Of a stretch of DNA of 5,361 nt, positions 1-5,361 are shown one piece after another. The notes beneath the pieces are model-generated. The model ran no database searches and was not told the DNA's origin. It saw nothing but the letters and a program-made list of their open reading frames with translations. The position numbers were made by a program, and so were the translations under genes. The DNA is from Chloroflexota bacterium. Lineage in GTDB: Bacteria > Chloroflexota > Anaerolineae > J102. Every line of letters begins with the position of its first letter. Position 1 is the first letter of the stretch. Location: NCBI GenBank assembly GCA_003353825.1, contig PIVW01000404.1:1-5361 (forward strand), given 5' to 3'.

Positions 1-42
1 CGAAATCATGTTACGTGATTTGAGACCCGATAAGTTCAACAT
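1..42 (-). CDS. 5' end of an unidentified gene (14 codons visible, runs off the left edge)
   Basis: An ATG at 42-40 opens a frame that stays open to the window edge and gives MLNLSGLKSRNMIS. The start is supported by GGAGG at 50-54, seven bases upstream of the ATG, and by a perfect TATAAT at 69-74 a little further up. An earlier ATG at 47-45 stops almost at once (ATG CAA TGT TGA), so the ATG at 42 is the better start. Fourteen residues are too few to assign a family, and I do not recognise the protein. The gene lies just outside the IS remnant and appears to have its own promoter, so it is probably a separate transcription unit from the sugar operon, though it points the same way. Confidence 0.5.
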   Translation of the reverse strand, partial: MLNLSGLKSRNMIS

Positions 43-49
43 TGCATTA

Positions 50-54
50 CCTCC
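50..54 (-). promoter_or_regulatory. Shine-Dalgarno site of the left-edge gene
   Basis: GGAGG on the minus strand (cctcc on plus) lies seven bases before the ATG at 42. It is a consensus-strength site, and it decides between the two nearby ATG codons. Confidence 0.6.
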
Positions 55-68
55 AAAACTTTTCCCTG

Positions 69-74
69 ATTATA
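69..74 (-). promoter_or_regulatory. Candidate -10 promoter element (TATAAT)
   Basis: A perfect TATAAT is read on the minus strand at 74 to 69. Transcription would start near 62, giving a leader of about 20 bases that contains the GGAGG site. At the usual 16-18 base spacing (about 91-98) the sequence is GC-rich and has no recognisable TTGACA, so any -35 contact is weak or depends on an activator. The assignment rests on the -10 match and its position. Confidence 0.45.
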
Positions 75-126
75 CTACCACTACATATGGGTGCGCCACG
101 CGAAATCCCAAAGAGCCAAGAGAATT

Positions 127-195
127 AAAGTGGGCCCCATTGTCAAGACCACAAAGTGGGAAAAATAAGGTGATAAATGGGGGTAAAAAAGTGGG
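127..195 (+). repeat. Cluster of AAAGTGGG repeats near the IS end
   Basis: The octamer AAAGTGGG occurs exactly at 127-134, 153-160 and 188-195. A variant, AAATGGGGG, lies at 175-183. All are in the same orientation, within 70 bases beside or inside the candidate IS terminus. They could be subterminal transposase-binding sites or simply reflect a purine-rich plus strand. Function is inference only. Confidence 0.4.
131..152 (+). repeat. Candidate terminal inverted repeat (right end) of the IS3-family remnant
   Basis: From position 131 inward the sequence begins TGGGCCCCATTGTCAAGACC. It starts with TG, as IS3-family tips do, and resembles TGGNCCCATT-type tips that I remember from that family. 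It lies 3' of the transposase stop, as expected for the right end. The left end is missing, so no inverted partner or target-site duplication can be shown. The exact tip could be a few bases either way. Confidence 0.35.
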
Positions 196-291
196 AGAAC
201 GGTTAGGAATGAGATAGTATAGAAGTCGCCTGCGCGGAGGGTAGAGCTCTGCAGGAGTGCAACTCGATCGCCGTCGCAGGGAACGATGTCG

Positions 292-325
292 TCCGGGCAG
301 AGTCGTTTCATGAACCCTGCCCGGA
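292..325. terminator. 9-bp inverted repeat followed by a T-run, possible terminator for plus-strand transcripts
   Basis: TCCGGGCAG at 292-300 pairs perfectly with CTGCCCGGA at 317-325. The 16-base loop can itself form a small GTT/AAC stem. On the plus strand it is followed by TGTTTTTTCC, giving the shape of a rho-independent terminator for transcription entering the IS from outside its right end. On the minus strand it lies about 40 bases after the transposase stop, with no T-run after it, so it is less likely to terminate the operon. The long loop makes it an imperfect terminator; it could instead be a structural feature of the IS end. Confidence 0.4.
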
Positions 326-362
326 TGTTTTTTCCACGACATTGTTCGAGAAAGCGATTGAC

Positions 363-841
363 TCAGTGGTGCATAGCGGTAAGTGTCTGGGGGTGGGAAA
401 GAAAATGTACTTCGGCCGGGGTGAGATAATTGAGGCTTTGGTGAGGACGTTCGTAATTGTAGAGATGGAAGTAGTCGAGCAGGCCGAGGTCGAGTTCAAG
501 TACGGAGGGGTAGGCTTTGATGTAGATGTTTTCGTATTTGACGGTGCGCCATAGGCGTTCGATAAAAACATTGTCCAGGGCTCGGCCACGGCCATCCATG
601 CTGATACGAATGTTCTCCTTTTGCAGACGAGCAGTGAACTGATGGGAAGTAAACTGAGAACCCTGGTTTGTGTTGAAAATCTCAGGTCTCCCGATCTCTA
701 AAGCTTGCTCTGGAGCAACAAGGCAGAAGCCTACGTCCAAGGCGTTTGAAAGTTGCCAAGCCAACACATATCTACTAAACCAGTCTATGATTGCAACCAG
801 ATACATGAAGCCATGTGGCATGGGTACGAAGGTGATGGACC
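363..841 (-). pseudogene. IS3-family transposase OrfB, C-terminal rve integrase fragment
   Basis: This is the C-terminal part of the DDE integrase (rve, RNase H-fold) domain of an IS3-family OrfB, the enzyme that cuts and joins IS ends. Recognisable blocks are VPMPHGFMYLVAIID with the first catalytic Asp, then FSRYVLAWQLSN, IFNTNQGSQFTS, ISMDGRGRALDN and VFIERLWRTVKYE with the catalytic Glu. The typical ending YNYERPHQSLNYLTPAEV follows. About 155-160 residues remain, whereas a full OrfB is usually near 280-300. The HTH-like N-terminus is missing. The second catalytic Asp, normally in TDQGSQF, is Asn here (AAC codon, TNQGSQF), so the triad reads D-N-E. The fragment has no start of its own and continues in frame from the upstream phosphorylase fragment; it ends at TGA 365-363. 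Family assignment is firm; loss of activity is inferred. Confidence 0.88.
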
Positions 842-1541
842 CGAACGTCTCTCCTTGCTCGACCACATGTGGGTTATCCCAAGCCCGATACGGCCCCAGG
901 AAATCGTGACGCTGGGTGTCGAACCCGACCACCGGCGCCGAGCAGGCAAAATAGGAAAAATGGTCTCGTCACTCACGATACTCGGTCTTGTGGTAGATGA
1001 CGCCATCCACCACCTCGACTTCGCCCGTATTGAAGTTACGCTGATAGTTGGTAGCATCATCCTGTGCATCCCACAGGGCGAACTCGATGGCTGAGAACAG
1101 GGAGAGTTGGGCAGCCGAAGAACGGTGGTTGGTAATCGTCGTCTGCCAGATCTCCAGGCTGGCTCCCTGAGGGACGAAATAGCGGGTACGCGCTTCAATG
1201 CCCTGGCTGCTCGAACCGATTATGCTGTAGCCCATGCCATGCCGGCAGGCATACCCCTCCAGATCATTGCGCGTCGGTTGCCAAGTGGGTGACCAGAAAC
1301 GGCCGTTATCATCATCCCGCAGATAGAGATAGCGCCCACCAGTATCGTACGGCACATTGTTGTAGCGATAACGGGTGAGGCGGCGTAGGCGTGCATCTTT
1401 ATAAAACGAATATCCGCCAGCGGTGTTCGAAATTAAGCCGAAATAGCCCTCCGTGCCCAGATAGTTTATCCAGGGAAGGGGCGTATCAGGACGGGTGATG
1501 ACATATTCTCGGTTTTCGTCGTCAAAATAGCCGTATTTCAT
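842..1541 (-). pseudogene. Cellobiose phosphorylase (GH94), N-terminal fragment with in-frame stop, truncated by IS sequence
   Basis: GH94 cellobiose phosphorylase converts cellobiose and phosphate to glucose 1-phosphate and glucose in the cytoplasm. The N-terminal beta-sandwich is clear: MKYGYFDDENREYVITRPDT, then WINYLGTE, SNTAGGYSFYKDARLRR and YRYNNVP. It continues with CRHGMGYSI, NYQRNFNTGEVEV and HKTEYRE, very close to remembered clostridial cellobiose phosphorylase. After residue 190 a TGA (971-969) replaces an expected Arg codon. The same frame then carries on with RDHFSYFACSAPVVGFDTQR and FLGPYRAWDNPHVVEQGE, so this is a nonsense change, not a frameshift. Homology ends near 840-850, where IS3 transposase begins in the same frame. 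The linker, the (alpha/alpha)6 barrel with the ADWND catalytic motif, and the C-terminal domain are absent, so no activity is possible. The start ATG at 1541 has AAGGA at 1549-1553. If translated normally, the product is a 190-residue peptide. Confidence 0.9.
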
Positions 1542-1548
1542 GAAACAA

Positions 1549-1553
1549 TCCTT
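1549..1553 (-). promoter_or_regulatory. Shine-Dalgarno site of the truncated cellobiose phosphorylase
   Basis: AAGGA on the minus strand lies seven bases upstream of the ATG at 1541 and fixes that start. The 46-base gap to the preceding GH94 stop (TAG, 1590-1588) shows no hairpin-plus-T-run terminator, so the two GH94 genes were probably cotranscribed. Confidence 0.6.
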
Positions 1554-1587
1554 AGCAATTGAGGTGGTTGGGGGATCGTAGCAAATT

Positions 1588-3987
1588 CTAACCCAATACA
1601 GCTTCTACATGATTGTGCGCCAACAACCTGCTCGCAGGGACCAGATTGCTCGATAGCACGTCGCCATTCAAGGTCAGAGACTTGATCCCGCTGCAGATAG
1701 CACCCGGGTTCTTGACCTCAAGTTCGATAGTATGACCCCGGAAACGACGTGTTGCCCTGAAGTCTTTCCAAGTACTTGGGATACAGGGATCAATACGGAG
1801 GCCATCCACCTCGGGGCGCAGGCCCAGGATGTACCGTGTGGCACTGTAGTAGGCCCCAGGCCGCGGCGCCTGTGAGCCAAGTCGTACGCGAGTTGCCAGG
1901 GCGAGGCGAGTAGATCGAGTAGGTAGCCTGTGCCTGCACATAAGGTTCGCACTGGCGGATTTCAGCGAGGTCGTTGTAGGCGGCGGGCATAGAGGCGCGA
2001 TAGTATTTATAAGCGCGATCGCCATTGCCCAACATGCATTCGGCCATCACTGCCCATCCCTGCGTGTGGTTGAAAATACCCGCGTTCTCTTTAATACCCG
2101 GATTAAAAACCACAGCCCGCATCACGTCGATAGGTGTCTTGACAAAGGGTGGGGCGCATAGCATCAGTCCATTGGGCGTGGCCAGGTGCTCGCGAACGGT
2201 TTCCATGCAACAGGTAGCTTGTTCCGGCGTGGCGGCGCCACTGATCACCGCCCACACCTGTGTGTTGAGATAGACTTGTCCCTCGGCGGAATCCTTAGTG
2301 CCATACACTGTGCCATCCTCAGCAATCGCCCAAATAAAGCGGTCGCCATCCCAGGCATGAATCTGAATATAGGTGTCCAACTCGTTGCGATATCTAAGCG
2401 CCCACGTGCTCTCTTCTCGTTTCCCTAAGCGTTCCGCTATCTCGGCGTAGACTGTCAGGCCCAAGCGCAGTTGAAAAGCTACGAACAGGCTTTCACCATA
2501 GTAGCCGAGCCGCAAGCAGTCGTTCCAATCGGCAGAGAGGCCACAGGGCAGGTTGTTACGTCCCCTTCGCTCCAAATTGAATTCCAGGGCGCGATGCAGG
2601 TGGTCGAATACCGTATCTTCACCCGCATCGGCATACGGTAGTACCTTGTTGTAGAAAGCAAAATCACCTGTCTCACCCACATAGACCGGGATGGCGTTGA
2701 AGAACCAGAGACGGTCATCAGAGCGATATTCCTCCGGTTCGGGTTCAGGTTCGTGGCCAGGGTGATGTTCAAAGGGTTTGATCACAGGAATGGCCCCGCC
2801 ATTGGCCAACTGACCCGTAAGCAATAATTCCAAGCGCGCCCACGCTTCATCGGCGATAGCTGCGACCACCCCCAAGATATCCTGTACTGAGTCGCGAAAG
2901 CCCAGCCCATCGCGCTCGCCGTTGTACACCAGGCTCGCAGTTCGGGACCAGGCAAAGGTGATCAGAGAATTGTACAACCCCCAGACATTGAGGGTGTGGT
3001 CTAGCTCTGCGTCGGGCGTCTCCACTTTCAGACTGCCTAACCTGCGTATGCCAATGATTCTTCAGCGCTTGTAGTTCGATTTCGGCCCGTTCCGGGGATC
3101 CATACTCGGCCAGCGTGCGTTTGCCCAGCCCTCGTGCATCACCAATACCTAACATGACCAATAGTTCTCGGCTTTCGCCTGGTTGCAGGGTGAGATCGGT
3201 TTGCAGACTGCCGCAGGCATTATCGCCATAGACGTCGCTGTTGTTGCTCCGGCCCTGCTCTACCACCAGGGGATTGTGATAACTGCGATAAGGGCCGAGG
3301 AAAGCCTCGCGGCTGGTATCATACCCATCTTATCGACGAACCAACCAACGCCATCCAGGTGCGGCTGGACATATCGTCCATCAAGTCCGCTTCGCCATTG
3401 ATGGTTAGGTTGTCCTGGATGGCAATGCGAAGCAAGCCATCGTCGGTCAGCTTGCCGCGTACGATGAAGAGCGAGTATTGCAGGTTGACCCGATCTTGAT
3501 ACGTATCCCATTGATTGGTGAATTCACAAAAAGTGAACAGGGAGAGTGCGCGGGGACGGTCGCTCTCATTGCTAGTTTTCAGCCGCCAGTATTCGAAAGC
3601 TTGCCCCAGCGGGACGAAGTAAGTGGTCTCGGTGCTGATATCGGCGTAACAAAATACGATGATGCTGTAGGCGGTGCCGTGGCGACAAGTGGTCTGATAA
3701 CGGTCAAGCGGTTTTCCCACCGGCTGCCATGAGGCCGACCAGTAGTCGCCACTCTCCTGATCTCGCAGATAGAAATAACGGCCGGGCTGATCCATGGGCA
3801 CGCTGTTGAAACGCAAGCGCAAAAATCGCCCGCGCGCGCCCGACCGATAGAACCCATAGCCCCCGGCGCTGTTGGTGATAATCGCCCCATACTCAGTCGA
3901 GCCCAGGTAATTGCTCCAGGATTGAGGGGTATCGGGCCGGGTGATCACATACTCTTTTGCTTCACCATCAAAATAGCCGAAATTCAT
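1588..3987 (-). pseudogene. GH94 disaccharide phosphorylase, full length but with three +1 frameshifts
   Basis: This is a cytoplasmic inverting phosphorylase of the cellobiose/chitobiose type. Removing one base near 3324-3326, one near 3032-3043 and one near 1854-1857 gives a continuous protein of 798 residues, the usual family length. It begins MNFGYFDGEAKEYVITRPDT (N-terminal beta-sandwich). It continues through RHGTAYSI, FLGPYR, VEQG and LTLQPGE to the barrel. Catalytic features are intact: GFRDSVQD (about 362-369), ADWNDC (about 485-490, containing the general-acid Asp), phosphate-site His in IFNHTQGW (about 640) and Thr-Gly in WLTG (about 705-706). DPCIP and KNPGAICSGIKSLTLNG close the C-terminus. 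A compact loop after ADWNDCL and the VEQGRSNNS...CGSL stretch look more like chitobiose phosphorylase than cellobiose phosphorylase, but the substrate is uncertain. There is no signal peptide. It starts 8 bases after the ATPase gene without a clear Shine-Dalgarno site, suggesting translational coupling. Read literally, translation ends after about 223 residues. Real decay and sequencing error cannot be separated here. Confidence 0.9.
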
Positions 3988-3995
3988 AGCGTTTG

Positions 3996-4949
3996 TTATG
4001 TTTCGGCGTTGGCGTCGATTTTTACCCAACAGGCGGAAAAATGTTCCGGTTCGATTTCGGTAAACGGAGGTTCTTCCCTGCATTTATCAACTGCAATAGG
4101 ACATCTTTGTCGATAGACACAGCCGCCGTCGAGATCAGCGTGTTGCGCCTTCAGTTCCACCTCGACATCCTCCCATTCTCGATCGAGGCGAGGCACGCAG
4201 CACATGAGCATATGCGTGTAGGGGTGCAGGGGATTGTCGTAGATCTTGACCGTCGACCCCATCTCCACCACGCGCCCGCGATAAAGGATCAATGATTTAT
4301 CGCTGATGTAATAGCCCAATGAGAGATCATGGGTGATGAACAAGATCGACAGGCCTCGTTCTTTCAGGTCTGCCAACATATTCAGCACATCGATGCGGGT
4401 CGAAGCGTCGAGCATGCTGATGATCTCATCCGCCACCAGGAATTTGATATCTAGCAAGAGCGCACGCGCTACGAGCAAGCGCTGTAGCTGCCCGCCGCTG
4501 AGCTGGTGCGGGAATTTATTCAGCACCTGCTTGGGGTTGAGGTCGACGGCCCTTAACTCTCCATCCAGTTTCGCATTCCATTCCGAATCACTCATATCCG
4601 GGTAGAATTCGCTGTGGATGATTTTGAAAACGCGGTCGGCCTTGAAAATGGGGTTGTAGGAGCTAAACGGGTCCTGGAAAACCCCTTGAACATTGCGGTA
4701 ATATTCTTTGAGATCCCCCTTTTTCAGGGTCGCTATGTCCACGTCATCAAAAGTTATCGTACCCTCGCTAATGGAACTCAGGCGTAGGATCATCTTGCCG
4801 ATGGTGCTCTTGCCGCTACCACTCTCGCCAATCAGAGAGACCACCTCGCCCGCTCCTATCTCGAAACTGACGTCACTGACTGCTTTCAAATCACCTCCGC
4901 CAAAAGTGCCCACTTTGTACACTTTGGATATTCCATCGAGTTTAAGCAT
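3996..4949 (-). CDS. Opp/Dpp-family ABC transporter ATP-binding protein (OppF/DppF-like)
   Basis: This ATPase subunit, on the cytoplasmic face of the membrane, powers import of an oligopeptide or, in this context, probably an oligosaccharide. The 317-residue protein has all expected motifs: Walker A GESGSGKST (41-49), Q-loop Gln near 92, signature LSGGQ (150-154), Walker B ending LVADE (171-175) and H-loop His207. The C-terminal oligo_HPY domain begins at NPLHPYTHML and ends in a Cys cluster (277, 283, 290, 307; C-x5-C-x6-C-x16-C), of the kind reported to bind an iron-sulfur cluster in OppD-type proteins. After Walker B it reads DEIISMLDAS rather than the common DEPTSALDAS. The ATG at 4949 is chosen because GGAAGGAG lies at 4960-4967. 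Longer upstream extensions would only run antisense-like through the neighbour. It overlaps the preceding ATPase gene by 8 bases (ATGCTTAA) and precedes the GH94 gene by 8 bases. The paired order D then F is typical of Opp/Dpp operons. Confidence 0.93.
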   Translation of the reverse strand: MLKLDGISKVYKVGTFGGGDLKAVSDVSFEIGAGEVVSLIGESGSGKSTIGKMILRLSSISEGTITFDDVDIATLKKGDLKEYYRNVQGVFQDPFSSYNPIFKADRVFKIIHSEFYPDMSDSEWNAKLDGELRAVDLNPKQVLNKFPHQLSGGQLQRLLVARALLLDIKFLVADEIISMLDASTRIDVLNMLADLKERGLSILFITHDLSLGYYISDKSLILYRGRVVEMGSTVKIYDNPLHPYTHMLMCCVPRLDREWEDVEVELKAQHADLDGGCVYRQRCPIAVDKCREEPPFTEIEPEHFSACWVKIDANAET

Positions 4950-5361
4950 TGGTCTCGAGCTCCTTCCAGCACGCAACGTAATGATCGTTGGCGACTTCCG
5001 TAAATGGGGGCGTCTCCAAACATTTGTCGAAAGCGAGGGGGCAACGCTCTTTGAAGCGACAACCAGCAGGCGGGTCGAGAAGCATGGGCGGATTGCCGGG
5101 AATGCCCTGCAAGCGCTTTTCGGAGACCCGGACACCCACCTCTGGCAGAGATGAAATCAGCATGCTCGTATACGGATGCCGCGGGGCATTCAAAATCGTC
5201 CGGGTGGGGGCTTTCTCAGACAACTGTCCGGCGTACATTACCATGATGCTATCAGCTATCTGGTACAGGATCGACATGTCATGTGTTACCACAATCATGC
5301 TCTTCACGAATCCCCGGTCTCTGAACTCGACCAACATCTCTGCTACGGCCTTTTGTGTCGA
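4942..5361 (-). CDS. Opp/Dpp-family ABC transporter ATP-binding protein (OppD/DppD-like), C-terminal part
   Basis: Only the last 139 codons are inside the window; the frame is open to the right edge and begins STQKAVAEML. This is where the helix after Walker B (ALDVSTQ) is expected. The first Met in the window is therefore internal, not the start. Visible features are the H-loop (IVVTHDMS), PRHPYTSMLISSLPE of the oligo_HPY domain, and GIPGNPP. The terminal Cys cluster has the same spacing as its partner (C-x5-C-x6-C-x16-C, within GCRFKERCP, DKC and VACW). Walker A and the signature motif lie outside. It ends at TAA 4944-4942, inside the start of the next ATPase gene, so the two are translationally coupled and should form a heterodimer beneath the permease pair, presumably encoded upstream. 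Confidence 0.93.
   Translation of the reverse strand, partial: STQKAVAEMLVEFRDRGFVKSMIVVTHDMSILYQIADSIMVMYAGQLSEKAPTRTILNAPRHPYTSMLISSLPEVGVRVSEKRLQGIPGNPPMLLDPPAGCRFKERCPLAFDKCLETPPFTEVANDHYVACWKELETNA
4960..4967 (-). promoter_or_regulatory. Shine-Dalgarno site of the OppF/DppF-like gene
   Basis: GGAAGGAG on the minus strand lies ten bases before the ATG at 4949, inside the 3' end of the upstream ATPase gene. It selects this ATG over upstream in-frame starts. Confidence 0.65.

Larger units (their letters stand above)
131..841 (-). mobile_element. 3' remnant of an IS3-family insertion sequence
   Basis: The remnant comprises the C-terminal part of OrfB (363 to about 841), a non-coding tail of about 230 bases (131-362), and a candidate right terminus near 131. 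OrfA, the N-terminal part of OrfB (HTH_21 region) and the left inverted repeat are absent. In their place sits cellobiose phosphorylase sequence. The tail holds no convincing gene. It contains a 9-bp inverted repeat (292-325) and a pyrimidine-rich minus strand between about 131 and 225. The element cannot move by itself: half its coding region and one end are gone, and a catalytic Asp is replaced. The left boundary of the remnant lies between 836 and 851; the right boundary is tentative. Confidence 0.7.

Noticed and set aside
70..342. Minus-strand open frames in the IS tail (90 and 76 codons)
   Set aside because: Low-complexity, Pro/Leu/Arg-rich translation with no start signal and no family. 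It overlaps the hairpin and the candidate IS end, so this is treated as non-coding tail.
969..971. TGA reassigned to a sense codon in this organism
   Set aside because: The expected residue is Arg, not Trp, Gly, Cys or Sec as in known TGA reassignments and recoding. The intact ATPase gene uses TGG for Trp and has no internal TGA. The transposase also ends in TGA at the normal place.
753..1094. A plus-strand open frame of 113 codons across the GH94/transposase joint
   Set aside because: It is antisense to both recognised fragments and shows no domain.
3319..3332. Programmed ribosomal frameshifting in the GH94 gene
   Set aside because: Three separate +1 shifts in one metabolic enzyme, with no slippery site or stem-loop pattern and no precedent in GH94. 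Mutation or sequencing error is simpler.
3319..4083. A longer start for the upstream GH94 gene at 4083
   Set aside because: The added residues lie over the ATPase 3' end and do not resemble GH94. The family begins at MNFGYFD, position 3987.
3996..5135. A longer start for the OppF-like ATPase at 5135
   Set aside because: The extra 62 residues overlap the upstream ATPase gene in another frame, have no family resemblance, and the ATG at 4949 has a strong Shine-Dalgarno site and the expected MLKLDGISKVY start.
4708..5154. A plus-strand open frame of 148 codons
   Set aside because: It lies antisense to the two ATPase genes, whose protein motifs are clear. It has no recognisable protein features.
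1..5361. CRISPR array, tRNA, rRNA, toxin-antitoxin or phage-defence genes
   Set aside because: No regularly spaced repeats, no cloverleaf or rRNA-like segment, and no defence-type domains were seen. I find no undescribed system here beyond the rearranged sugar locus.

Overview
The window is a bacterial catabolic locus for an oligosaccharide, most likely a beta-linked disaccharide such as cellobiose or chitobiose. It is read entirely from the minus strand and is decaying at its downstream end. The host is uncertain. Moderate GC content, an Opp/Dpp-type sugar transporter and tandem GH94 phosphorylases would suit Chloroflexota or another saccharolytic, possibly thermophilic, lineage. This is a weak inference, because no rRNA or marker gene is present.

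Layout in the direction of transcription (right to left): (1) the 3' end of an OppD/DppD-like ABC ATPase gene (4942-5361, running off the window); (2) a complete OppF/DppF-like ATPase gene (3996-4949) that overlaps the first by 8 bp and has a strong Shine-Dalgarno site; (3) a full-length GH94 phosphorylase gene (1588-3987) starting 8 bp after the ATPase gene and interrupted by three single-base frameshifts; (4) 46 bp further on, the N-terminal part of a second GH94 gene, closely resembling cellobiose phosphorylase (about 842-1541). This last gene carries an in-frame TGA and is then joined, in the same reading frame, to (5) the C-terminal two thirds of an IS3-family OrfB integrase domain (363 to about 841). 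The non-coding tail of the IS follows and ends in a candidate terminal inverted repeat near 131-152. (6) Beyond the IS, a perfect TATAAT box and a GGAGG site precede the first 14 codons of an unidentified gene (1-42).

The likely intact ancestor was an uptake-plus-phosphorolysis operon. The ABC importer would bring in a disaccharide, and cytoplasmic GH94 enzymes would split it with phosphate into a sugar 1-phosphate and a free sugar, sparing one ATP. As read, both phosphorylases are broken while the ATPases are intact. Either the phosphorolytic branch is being lost, helped by IS activity, or part of the damage is sequencing or assembly error. Family assignments rest on recognised motifs and remembered family sequences; no database search was run.
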